DNA of 47,168 nucleotides. It comes from Lachnospiraceae bacterium (lineage in GTDB: Bacteria > Bacillota > Clostridia > Lachnospirales > Lachnospiraceae). Both the position numbers and the translations under genes were made by a program. The stretch covers positions 1-47,168 of the forward strand of contig SVEM01000012.1 in assembly GCA_015057375.1 (NCBI GenBank), written 5' to 3'. The notes below the pieces were generated by a model. It saw only the letters and a list, made by a program, of their open reading frames with translations. It searched no databases and was not told the DNA's origin. Shown here piece by piece: positions 17,042-25,186 of the stretch (its first letter is position 1; each line of letters begins with the position of its first letter).

Positions 17042-17069
17042 GCTCAAAATTATAACGGAGGAAATGATT

Positions 17070-18050
17070 ATGCCAAGAATAGCATTTTATGATACAAAAA
17101 AATATGACGAAGAATATTTTGAAAAAGTAGAGCATCCGGGTATTACATTTAAATATCTTGAGAACAAACTTAATTCTGATACTGTAGAGCTTGCACGTGG
17201 TTGTGATGGTGTGTGTGCATTTGTACATGACGTTATTGATGAAGAAACGATTGATAAGCTTGTAAATTATGACATAGGTATTGTTGCAATGAGATGTGCA
17301 GGATATAACAATATTGATCTTAAGAAAGCTAAAGATAAGATAAAAGTAGTGAGGGTGCCGGGTTATTCGCCTTATGCTGTTGCTGAACATGCTATGGGTC
17401 TTTTGCTTTGTCTTAACAGAAAAATTCATAAGGCATATTTTAGGACAAGAGATTATAATTTCAGTCTTAATAACCTTGCAGGTTTTGATCTTCATGGAAG
17501 AACGGTCGGAGTTATGGGTACAGGTAAAATAGGAAGAGTATTTATAGATATTTGCAAAGGATTTGGCATGGATGTAATTGCGTATGATCCGTATCCTATA
17601 CAAGGCTCGAATATAAAATATGTTTCTAAGGAAGAATTATTTAGAACAAGCGATATAATATCACTTCATTGTCCGCTTACTGAGGAAACAAAATATATTA
17701 TTAACGAAGATACTCTTGCAATGATGAAGGACGGAGTATTTATAATAAATACTTCAAGGGGCAGTCTTATTGAAAGTGAAGCTCTTTACGAAGCGATAAA
17801 AAAAGGCAAGGTCGGTGCTGCAGGGCTTGATGTATATGAGGAAGAATCGGAGATATTTTTCGAAGATTTCAGTAATACGATTATATCGGATGACGTATTA
17901 AAACTGTTTTTGTCTTTACCAAATGTTCTTATCACTTCCCACCAGGCATTTCTTACGGCGGATGCCCTCATAAATATTGCCGAATGCACAATAAATAATA
18001 TTAATGCATATTTTAATGGTGAAAAGCTTGAAAATGAGATTTCTTATTGA
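17070..18050 (+). CDS. ldhA: D-lactate dehydrogenase (NAD-dependent D-2-hydroxyacid dehydrogenase)
   Basis: This is 326 residues from ATG 17070, which is 8 nt after GGAGG; an earlier in-frame TTG at 17022 falls inside the terminator and is rejected. The enzyme reduces pyruvate to D-lactate with NADH during fermentation. Substrate-domain block 'MRCAGYNNIDLKKAKD...VVRVPGYSPYAVAEHAMGLLL' and the Rossmann block 'GVMGTGKIGRVF' match LdhA-type enzymes closely. Catalytic Arg lies in 'INTSRGSLI', and the His in 'LITSHQAFLT'. Related 2-hydroxyacid dehydrogenases (e.g. hydroxyisocaproate type) are the alternative. No promoter could be placed in the short gap after the maf terminator. Confidence 0.88.
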   Translation: MPRIAFYDTKKYDEEYFEKVEHPGITFKYLENKLNSDTVELARGCDGVCAFVHDVIDEETIDKLVNYDIGIVAMRCAGYNNIDLKKAKDKIKVVRVPGYSPYAVAEHAMGLLLCLNRKIHKAYFRTRDYNFSLNNLAGFDLHGRTVGVMGTGKIGRVFIDICKGFGMDVIAYDPYPIQGSNIKYVSKEELFRTSDIISLHCPLTEETKYIINEDTLAMMKDGVFIINTSRGSLIESEALYEAIKKGKVGAAGLDVYEEESEIFFEDFSNTIISDDVLKLFLSLPNVLITSHQAFLTADALINIAECTINNINAYFNGEKLENEISY

Positions 18051-18075
18051 TATTTTTTGGTAAATGGTGTATACT
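18047..18075 (+). promoter_or_regulatory. Sigma-A promoter for the aminotransferase gene
   Basis: TTGATA (18047-18052) overlaps the stop codon of ldhA, and TATACT (18070-18075) lies 17 nt further on. The aminotransferase start is 37 nt downstream. Confidence 0.7.
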
Positions 18076-18112
18076 ATCTCGGAAAAACTGCTTACGCACC
18101 GGAGGTAACAAT

Positions 18113-19396
18113 ATGAACGTTCCATACGTTAAATTAGATAAAGCTCAGCTTATCATGGAAAGAAACGAAGTTGAGAAGATATATAATCAGTATAAGGAAA
18201 AGAATCTTTCTCTTGATATGTCAAGAGGTAAGCCGTGCTCTAAACAGCTTGATTTGTCACTTCCGATGATGGACACACTTAACAGTGCTTCTGATTATAT
18301 GTGTGCAGTTGACGTGCGTAATTATGGTGTGCCAATGGGTATTTCAGAAGCAAGAAAACTTATGGCAGATATGCTTGAAGTTGAAAACGATGAAGTTATC
18401 GTTTGCGGTAATGCAAGTTTGAGCATTATGTTTGATATCATTTCTACAGCTATGAACAAGGGGATTATGGGACAGACACCATGGGGTAAGCTTGATGAAG
18501 TTAAGTTCCTTTGCCCCGTTCCGGGATATGACAGACATTTTGGTATAACTGAGTACTTTGGTATTAAGATGATTAATATTCCTATGACAAAAGAAGGTCC
18601 TGATATGGATCTTGTTGAAGAATATGTAAATAATGATGAGTCGGTTAAGGGTATTTGGTGCGTGCCTAAGTATTCTAATCCTCAGGGTATAACATATTCA
18701 GATGAAACAGTAAAAAGATTTGCTGCGCTTAAGCCGGCTGCAAAAGACTTCAGAATATTCTGGGATAACGCATATGTTATACATGATTTATATGATGATA
18801 AAAAAGATGAACTTCTTCCGATACTTTCAGAATGTAAGAAAGCCGGAAATGAAGATATAGTATATATATTGGGATCAACATCAAAGGTTTCATTCCCGGG
18901 AAGCGGTATTTCTGCAGTAGGTACTTCAAAAAATAATATAGAAGATATTATGAAGCGTCTTTCAATGCAGACTATCGGACACGATAAGATTAACCAGCTT
19001 AGACATGTAAGATTCTTTGGCGATATTAACGGTATGAAAGAACATATGAAGAAGCATGCAGCTATTATCAGACCTAAGTTTGAGCTTGTTGACGATATAC
19101 TTACAAAGGAACTTGGAGATCTTGACATTTGTTCATGGTACAATCCTAACGGTGGATATTTCATATCATTTGATTCCATGAACGGCTGTGCATCTCAGAT
19201 TGTACAGAAAGCTAAAGAAGCAGGTGTTGTACTTACGGGAGCAGGTGCTACATTCCCATATAAGAAAGATCCTGATGATAAGAACATCCGTATTGCACCT
19301 ACATTTCCTACTGACAGTGAGCTTTTTGAAGCGGCAATGTTATTTACCGTATGCGTTAAGCTTGTTACACTTGATAAGTTAATCTCCGAGTTATAA
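18113..19396 (+). CDS. Pyridoxal-phosphate aspartate aminotransferase, MocR-like class
   Basis: This is 427 residues from ATG 18113, chosen because GGAGGT lies 6 nt upstream; the longer in-frame reading from 18047 would start inside the promoter. It belongs to fold-type I aminotransferases of the MocR-like aspartate aminotransferase group (Pfam PF12897). Blocks seen: 'LSLDMSRGKPCSKQLDLS', 'VRNYGVPMGISEARKLM', 'FLCPVPGYDRHFGITEYFGI', 'KGIWCVPKYSNPQG', 'FWDNAYVIHDLY'. The PLP-binding lysine is Lys258 in 'GSTSKVSFPGSGIS'. It most likely interconverts aspartate/oxaloacetate and glutamate/2-oxoglutarate. No DNA-binding domain is present, so it is an enzyme and not a MocR regulator. Confidence 0.88.
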   Translation: MNVPYVKLDKAQLIMERNEVEKIYNQYKEKNLSLDMSRGKPCSKQLDLSLPMMDTLNSASDYMCAVDVRNYGVPMGISEARKLMADMLEVENDEVIVCGNASLSIMFDIISTAMNKGIMGQTPWGKLDEVKFLCPVPGYDRHFGITEYFGIKMINIPMTKEGPDMDLVEEYVNNDESVKGIWCVPKYSNPQGITYSDETVKRFAALKPAAKDFRIFWDNAYVIHDLYDDKKDELLPILSECKKAGNEDIVYILGSTSKVSFPGSGISAVGTSKNNIEDIMKRLSMQTIGHDKINQLRHVRFFGDINGMKEHMKKHAAIIRPKFELVDDILTKELGDLDICSWYNPNGGYFISFDSMNGCASQIVQKAKEAGVVLTGAGATFPYKKDPDDKNIRIAPTFPTDSELFEAAMLFTVCVKLVTLDKLISEL

Positions 19397-19422
19397 GAGA
19401 GCATATTTTAGGGAGTAATCTA

Positions 19423-20046
19423 TTGGAGCAAAAGATTAATTATCAGCTTGAACTTGATAAGTTAATAAAATCATTATCTGACAAAGAAAATATTCCACAT
19501 TTACTGCTGCATGCGTGTTGTGCGCCTTGCAGCAGTTATACTCTTATGTACTTATCAGAATATTTTGATATCACTGTTTTATTCTATAATCCTAATATTT
19601 CAACAGACACCGAGTATAATAAAAGAGCTGCAGAGCTTATCAGATTTATTGAAGAAAATAATTATAAGAATAAAGTTACATACATTCAGGAAGATTACGA
19701 TTCTTCTGAATTTTATGATGCGGTAAAAGGTCTTCATGATTGTCCTGAAGGAGGGGAAAGATGTTTTGTCTGTTATGAATTAAGACTTAGAAAATCTCTT
19801 GAAGTGGCAGAAAAGCATGGATGTGATTATTATTGTACAACTTTGTCCATAAGTCCGCATAAAAATGCGGCTAAGATAAATGAAATCGGGTATAGATTAG
19901 CGGAAGAATCAGATGTAAGTTGGCTTCCGTCTGATTTTAAAAAGAAAAACGGATTTAAAATCAGTACCGAATTATCGGAAAAACATAATCTATACAGACA
20001 GAATTATTGTGGATGTGTCTTTTCAAAAAATCAAATTTCAAAATAA
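19423..20046 (+). CDS. queH: Epoxyqueuosine reductase QueH
   Basis: This is 207 residues from a TTG start at 19423, supported by GGGAG 7 nt upstream. QueH (formerly DUF208) performs the last step of queuosine synthesis in tRNA, reducing epoxyqueuosine with an iron-sulfur cluster. Diagnostic cysteines are present: 'LLHACCAPCSSY' near the N-terminus, 'CFVCYELRL' in the middle and 'RQNYCGCVFS' at the end, along with 'YNPNISTDTEYNKR' and 'TTLSISPHKN'. It replaces the unrelated cobalamin-dependent QueG. No other queuosine genes are in the window. Confidence 0.93.
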   Translation: MEQKINYQLELDKLIKSLSDKENIPHLLLHACCAPCSSYTLMYLSEYFDITVLFYNPNISTDTEYNKRAAELIRFIEENNYKNKVTYIQEDYDSSEFYDAVKGLHDCPEGGERCFVCYELRLRKSLEVAEKHGCDYYCTTLSISPHKNAAKINEIGYRLAEESDVSWLPSDFKKKNGFKISTELSEKHNLYRQNYCGCVFSKNQISK

Positions 20047-20154
20047 AGTCAAAAAAATAAAAAAAATGACAAATAAAAAAAGGATATCCCTTGTTTGTGT
20101 TGAATTATATATTGTATGTAATGTTTTTGCTGTATATATAAGGAGTGTTTTATA

Positions 20155-21162
20155 TTGAATATACGTGAAAGATTAGAACAAAGAGAACATGAAATACTGA
20201 GTCCTTATGCGGGGTTCAGTGATATGAGCAAGGGTAGGGAACGTTACGAAGTTCCGTGCGATATCAGAACCGAGTATCAGAGAGACCGCGACAGAATAAT
20301 TCACTGTAAGGCATTCAGAAGATTAAAACAGAAAACGCAGGTTTTTCTTGCACCTGTGGGTGACCATTACAGAACCAGACTTACTCATACACTTGAAGTG
20401 TCGCAGAATGCAAGAACTATAGCAAAAGCACTCCGTCTTAATGAAGATCTTACAGAAGCTATAGCACTTGGACATGATCTTGGACATACTCCATACGGAC
20501 ATTGCGGAGAGAGAGTTCTCAATAAATTGTGTCCTGATGGATTTTCGCATGACATGCAAAGTGTTCGCCTTACAAAATTTCTTGAAAAAGATGGTAAGGG
20601 ACTTAACCTTACATACGAAGTAAATGATGGGATACTTAATCACCAGACGAAAGGCAATCCACATACTCTTGAAGGAAAGGTTGTCAGATTTTCGGACAAG
20701 ATTGCTTATATTAATTCAGATATTGATGATGCAATTCGTGCTCAGATTTTAAAAGAAGAAGACATTCCGTCAGAGTATACTGAAATACTTGGACACAATC
20801 TTAATCAGAGACTTAACATTCTCATACATGATGTTATTCTTTCCAGCGAAGGAAAAAATAATATTTGTATGAGTGAAGAAAAAATGCAGGCACTTATGGG
20901 ACTTCGTTCATTTATGTATGAAAATGTTTATTACAATCCTATAGCAAAAGGTGAAGAAAAGAAAGCCGCTATAGTTATAGAACAGTTATTTAATTATTTT
21001 TGTGACCATACGGAAGAGATGCCTGAAGAGTTTTCGAACATTATCCGTATGGGTGAGACAAAGGAACGTGCGGTCGCAGATTATATTGCATGTATGTCAG
21101 ACAGATATGCAACTAATTTATTTACACAGTTAACAATTCCTAAGACTTGGAGCATTTTATAG
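20155..21162 (+). CDS. dgt: dGTPase-like HD triphosphohydrolase
   Basis: This is 335 residues from a TTG start at 20155 following AAGGAGT. It is an HD-superfamily deoxynucleoside triphosphate triphosphohydrolase of the short (type 2) form. The metal-binding set is visible: His in 'RLTHTLEVSQNA', His-Asp in 'ALGHDLGHTPYGH', and Asp in 'KIAYINSDIDDAIR'; 'CKAFRRLKQKTQVF' is also typical. It hydrolyses dNTPs to nucleoside and triphosphate and may tune nucleotide pools for DNA synthesis. Linkage dgt-dnaG-sigA is recurrent in Clostridia. The 108-nt gap upstream is very A/T-rich and no convincing promoter was found. Confidence 0.92.
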   Translation: MNIRERLEQREHEILSPYAGFSDMSKGRERYEVPCDIRTEYQRDRDRIIHCKAFRRLKQKTQVFLAPVGDHYRTRLTHTLEVSQNARTIAKALRLNEDLTEAIALGHDLGHTPYGHCGERVLNKLCPDGFSHDMQSVRLTKFLEKDGKGLNLTYEVNDGILNHQTKGNPHTLEGKVVRFSDKIAYINSDIDDAIRAQILKEEDIPSEYTEILGHNLNQRLNILIHDVILSSEGKNNICMSEEKMQALMGLRSFMYENVYYNPIAKGEEKKAAIVIEQLFNYFCDHTEEMPEEFSNIIRMGETKERAVADYIACMSDRYATNLFTQLTIPKTWSIL

Positions 21163-21180
21163 AAAAACCGGAGGAATCGG

Positions 21181-22935
21181 ATGTATTATTCTGATGAAAT
21201 TATTGAGGAAGTAAGAAACAGTACCGATATTGTCGGCTACATTTCCTCGCACATTAACCTGAAAAAACAGGGTGGCAATTATGTGGGATTATGTCCATTT
21301 CATAATGAGAAAACGCCATCATTTTCTGTCAGTCCTAAAAGACAGATGTATTATTGTTTTGGTTGTGGTGTAGGAGGAAGTGTATTTACGTTTGCCATGG
21401 AATATGACAACCTTACATTTCCTGAAGCAGTAAATATGCTCGCAAAGAGAAGCGGAATTAATCTTCCGGAGGTGGAAGAAAGCGAGGAAACTAAGAGAAA
21501 TAACAGTATTAGAGCAAGACTGCTTGACATTAACAGAGAAGCCGGTGTGTATTATTACTCGATATTAAAATCGGAAAACGGCAGGATAGGATACGATTAT
21601 TTCAAAAAACGTGGTTTGTCCGATGACATAATTAAGAAATTTGCGCTGGGATATACAGGAAAGTCCGGTGGTTTATACAGATTCCTTAAGAATAAAGGAT
21701 ACACAGATGACGAGTTAAAAATGTCCGGTTTGTTTTCGTTTGACGAAAAACAGGGACCAAGAGATAAATTCTGGAACAGAGTTATGTTTCCGATAATGGA
21801 TGCTAATAACAAAGTTATAGCTTTTGGCGGACGAGTTATGGGAGATGCCCTTCCGAAGTATCTTAATTCACCGGAGACGCAGGTGTTTGATAAGAGTCGT
21901 AACCTGTATGGACTTAATTACGCAAGATATGCAAGAAAACCGTACTTTATATTGTGTGAGGGCTACATGGATGTAATAGCATTACATCAGGCAGGATTTT
22001 CAAGTGCCTGCGCATCGCTCGGAACAGCATTTACCGGTATGCAGGCCAATCTGATTAAAAGGTATGTTAATCAGGTAATAATATCGTATGACAGTGACGG
22101 TGCCGGAGTAAAGGCTGCACTACGAGCCATACCGATACTTAAAAATGCCGGCATATCCGTAAAAGTCCTGGACATGATGCCTTACAAAGATCCGGATGAA
22201 TTTATAAAGAATTTGGGCAGTGAGGAATATGAGAAACGTATAGAAAAAGCAATTAACAGCTTCTTCTTTGAGATAAAAGTTCTTGAAAGGGAATATGATT
22301 TTTCTGACCCTGAACAAAAAACTCATTTCTTCAATGAAATGGCAAAAAAGCTTCTTGTTTTTGAGGACGAGCTTGAACGAAATAATTATATTGAGTCCAT
22401 GGCGGTCAAATACGCAATAAGGACTGAAGACCTTAAAAAGCTTGTTGCAAAAATGAGTGCAAATATTGCCGGTATACCTGTGAATGTCGTAAAGACAAAA
22501 AGAGAAGCGGGTGCAAAAGAGGATGGTAATTCGCAGGCACAGAGTATGCTTCTTACCTGGATGACAAATGAACCGGTATTATTTGAGAAACTAAAAGGCA
22601 TACTTGAACCGGATGACTTTTTCAACGAGCCGTATCACAAAATTGCAGTACTTCTGTATGAGCAGTTTGAAAGCGGCGGTGATATTATTCCGGCAAAAAT
22701 ACTTAACAGCTTTGAAAATGCCGAGGAACAGAGCATGGCGGCCGGAGTTTTACACAAACAACTCCCGGAGCTTGCTTACGAAAACGGTGAAAAACAAAAG
22801 GTTCTTAATGAGCTTGTCAAACGAATTAAGAAGAACAGTATTACAAGAATGACGAGAACAGTAACAGAGCCTGCAGAGCTTCAGAAACTAATGATTATGA
22901 TGACCAATTTACAGAAATTGCATATTTCGCTGTAG
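21181..22935 (+). CDS. dnaG: DNA primase DnaG
   Basis: This is 584 residues. It makes RNA primers for DNA replication together with the replicative helicase. The CHC2 zinc ribbon is seen as Cys38-His41 and Cys59-Cys62 ('LCPFHNEKTPSFSVSP', 'YYCFGCG'). The RNA polymerase core follows, with the TOPRIM region 'FILCEGYMDVIALHQAGF' (acidic Glu) and 'VIISYDSDGAG'. The last 130 residues form the helical helicase-interaction domain ('PVLFEKLKGILEPDDFF...PYHKIAVLLYEQF'). It starts 18 nt after dgt with GGAGG and precedes sigA. Confidence 0.97.
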   Translation: MYYSDEIIEEVRNSTDIVGYISSHINLKKQGGNYVGLCPFHNEKTPSFSVSPKRQMYYCFGCGVGGSVFTFAMEYDNLTFPEAVNMLAKRSGINLPEVEESEETKRNNSIRARLLDINREAGVYYYSILKSENGRIGYDYFKKRGLSDDIIKKFALGYTGKSGGLYRFLKNKGYTDDELKMSGLFSFDEKQGPRDKFWNRVMFPIMDANNKVIAFGGRVMGDALPKYLNSPETQVFDKSRNLYGLNYARYARKPYFILCEGYMDVIALHQAGFSSACASLGTAFTGMQANLIKRYVNQVIISYDSDGAGVKAALRAIPILKNAGISVKVLDMMPYKDPDEFIKNLGSEEYEKRIEKAINSFFFEIKVLEREYDFSDPEQKTHFFNEMAKKLLVFEDELERNNYIESMAVKYAIRTEDLKKLVAKMSANIAGIPVNVVKTKREAGAKEDGNSQAQSMLLTWMTNEPVLFEKLKGILEPDDFFNEPYHKIAVLLYEQFESGGDIIPAKILNSFENAEEQSMAAGVLHKQLPELAYENGEKQKVLNELVKRIKKNSITRMTRTVTEPAELQKLMIMMTNLQKLHISL

Positions 22936-22971
22936 TTTGGTTAAGTTAATAAATGACAGGAGGACCATATA

Positions 22972-24108
22972 ATGGACGAAAACATGGAAAAATTTACACA
23001 AAGACTCAGTGAACTTATTCAGCACGCAAAGAAGGAGAAAGATATTCTTATGCAGGACGAAGTTGTTGCATTTTTTAAGGATATGAATCTTCCGCCTGAA
23101 AAATTCGAAGATATATATGCATATCTTGAAAAGAATAACATTGAAGTCTTTAAAGAATTAAATGTGGACGTAGACGTAGATGTAGATGATGATGTAGATG
23201 ACGATATTATTCTTGAAATGGACAAGACAGATGAAGAGGTAGAATTAGAAAAAATAGATTTGTCAGTGCCTGATGGAATAAGTATAGAAGATCCTGTCAG
23301 AATGTATTTGAAAGAAATCGGTAAGGTGCCGCTTCTTACAGCAGAGGAAGAAGTTGAACTTGCTAAGAAGATGGAAGAAGGAGACGAGGCAGCAAAGAAA
23401 AGACTTGCTGAGGCAAACCTTCGTCTTGTTGTAAGTATTGCAAAAAGATATGTAGGACGCGGAATGTTATTTCTTGACCTTATTCAGGAAGGTAACCTCG
23501 GACTTATTAAAGCTGTTGAAAAGTTCGATTATACAAAAGGATATAAGTTCAGTACTTATGCTACATGGTGGATAAGACAGGCTATTACAAGAGCTATTGC
23601 AGATCAGGCAAGAACAATAAGAATTCCTGTTCATATGGTTGAAACAATCAATAAGCTTATAAGAGTTCAGAGACAGCTTCTTCAGGAGCTTGGAAGAGAA
23701 CCATTTCCTGAGGAGATTGCAAAAGAAATGAATTTACCTGTTGAACGAGTAAGAGAAATTCAGAAGATTTCACAGGAGCCTGTTTCTCTTGAAACACCTA
23801 TCGGTGAAGAGGAAGACAGTCATCTTGGTGACTTTATTCAGGATGAAAATGTACCTGTTCCTGCAGATGCTGCTGCATTTACACTTCTTCGCGAGCAGCT
23901 TGATGAGGTACTTCAGACTCTTACAGAAAGAGAGCAGAAGGTTTTACGTCTCAGATTCGGTCTTGATGACGGAAGACAGCGTACACTTGAAGAAGTTGGT
24001 ACTGTATTTGACGTAACAAGAGAGCGTATCAGACAGATTGAGGCAAAAGCACTCAGAAAGTTAAGACATCCTAGCAGAAGCAGAAAGCTTAAGGATTATC
24101 TTGAGTAA
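22972..24108 (+). CDS. sigA: Primary RNA polymerase sigma factor SigA (RpoD)
   Basis: This is 378 residues and is the housekeeping sigma-70 factor. Region 1.1 remnants lie in the N-terminus, then a very acidic stretch (about residues 63-85, alternating Val-Asp). Region 1.2 follows ('[21 protein letters not shown]'), then region 2 ('[25 protein letters not shown]', '[21 protein letters not shown]'), region 3, and region 4 ('[15 protein letters not shown]', '[30 protein letters not shown]'). All recognition helices are intact, in agreement with the many TTGACA/TATAAT promoters in this window. The dnaG-sigA order is the classic macromolecular synthesis operon. Confidence 0.98.
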   Translation: MDENMEKFTQRLSELIQHAKKEKDILMQDEVVAFFKDMNLPPEKFEDIYAYLEKNNIEVFKELNVDVDVDVDDDVDDDIILEMDKTDEEVELEKIDLSVPDGISIEDPVRMYLKEIGKVPLLTAEEEVELAKKMEEGDEAAKKRLAEANLRLVVSIAKRYVGRGMLFLDLIQEGNLGLIKAVEKFDYTKGYKFSTYATWWIRQAITRAIADQARTIRIPVHMVETINKLIRVQRQLLQELGREPFPEEIAKEMNLPVERVREIQKISQEPVSLETPIGEEEDSHLGDFIQDENVPVPADAAAFTLLREQLDEVLQTLTEREQKVLRLRFGLDDGRQRTLEEVGTVFDVTRERIRQIEAKALRKLRHPSRSRKLKDYLE

Positions 24109-24120
24109 TGGGAGTGTGTT

Positions 24121-24813
24121 ATGCATCATTTATCAAAAAGACTTTCAAGCGTTGTGTCGTATGTAAGCAGCGGCAATAAGGTTGCTGATATCGGATGTGA
24201 CCATGCATTTACATCCATACACCTTATAAGGTCCGGTATAGCGTCATCAGTTCTTGCATCAGATGTAAATGACGGACCGCTTGTCATTGCCGAGAAAAAT
24301 ATACGTATGTCAGGACTAGATTCGCAGATTGAGGTTAGAAAGTCAAACGGGCTTTCAGAGATTACTACGAGCGACAATATTGATACCATTCTTATAAGTG
24401 GAATGGGCGGATATCTGATAATAGATATACTTAATAGTAATATCGGTGTGAGAGATAAAGCAAAAGAGCTTATACTTCAGCCGCAGTCTGACATACATAA
24501 TGTAAGACACTATCTTCATAATAACGGATTTTCTATTTCTGATGAAATGATGGTTTATGAAGATGGAAAATATTACAACATCATAAAAGCAGTACCGGGA
24601 AATCAAAGTTATGATAATGAATTTGAGTATTTATATGGTAAGGCTTTGATTGATAACCGTGACGAAGTATTTAAGGATTATATAAAAAATATATATAAAA
24701 CAAATGCAGCAATTATCTCACGTTTGGAGGGAAACGAAAAACAAACGGACAGGCTTTGCGAGTTTAAAAAAGAGAATGAATATATAGAGCATTTGTTGGA
24801 AAAAATAATGTGA
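24121..24813 (+). CDS. trmK: tRNA (adenine22-N1)-methyltransferase TrmK
   Basis: This is 230 residues. TrmK uses S-adenosylmethionine to methylate N1 of A22 in tRNA. The Rossmann SAM site is 'VADIGCDHAFTSIHLIRSG', followed by 'SDVNDGPLVIAEKNI', 'RKSNGLSEI' and 'ILISGMGGYLIIDIL', all typical, with a helical C-terminal tail. It starts 12 nt after sigA, the conserved sigA-trmK arrangement of Firmicutes. The RNase P RNA begins only 6 nt after its stop codon. Confidence 0.93.
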   Translation: MHHLSKRLSSVVSYVSSGNKVADIGCDHAFTSIHLIRSGIASSVLASDVNDGPLVIAEKNIRMSGLDSQIEVRKSNGLSEITTSDNIDTILISGMGGYLIIDILNSNIGVRDKAKELILQPQSDIHNVRHYLHNNGFSISDEMMVYEDGKYYNIIKAVPGNQSYDNEFEYLYGKALIDNRDEVFKDYIKNIYKTNAAIISRLEGNEKQTDRLCEFKKENEYIEHLLEKIM

Positions 24814-24819
24814 TAATTT

Positions 24820-25163
24820 GAGCAGCGTGGATGGTCGCGCCTGTAAATGCCGAAAGGCTGCAGGTGAGGAAAGTCCGAGCTTCACAGGGCAGGATGCCGG
24901 ATAACGTCCGGTGGAGGTGACTCCCAGGCCAGTGCAACAGAAATAAACCGCCTGTGTATGCAGGTAAGGGTGGAAAGGCGGGGTAAGAGCCCACCGCTTT
25001 TGTGGTAACACAAAAGGCACATGTAAACCCCATCCGAAGCAAGACCGAACAGAAAGCTATACGGCGGCCCGTCGTGCTTTCGGGTAGGTCGCTAGAGCTT
25101 ATCGGTAACGGTAAGACCAGATAGATGACCATCTTAGACAGAACTCGGCTTATAGCGCTGCTC
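24820..25163 (+). ncRNA. rnpB: RNase P RNA (catalytic RNA, bacterial class A-like)
   Basis: The ends form an exact 8-bp P1 helix: GAGCAGCG at 24820-24827 pairs with CGCTGCTC at 25156-25163. Inside are the universally conserved blocks: the 5' 'GAGGAAAGTCCGAGCTTC' region (CR-I), the 'CAGTGCAACAGAAA' segment, 'GGTAAGAGCCCACCG', 'TGTAAACCCCATCCGAAGCAAG' and the 3' 'AGACAGAACTCGGCTTA' (CR-V). RNase P removes the 5' leader from tRNA precursors. ORFs on the minus strand here are shadows of this RNA. I saw no clear terminator after P1 beyond a short TTTT run. Confidence 0.97.
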
Positions 25164-25186
25164 ATTTTATATATAGGAGACTGTAA

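Noticed and set aside
17022-17069. Longer start for ldhA at 17022
   Set aside because: It would begin within the maf terminator stem and has no ribosome site; ATG 17070 has GGAGG at the right distance.
24718-25165. Two overlapping minus-strand ORFs of 100 and 133 codons
   Set aside because: They are antisense to the RNase P RNA gene and the trmK 3' end; the RNA's conserved blocks and P1 helix explain the sequence.
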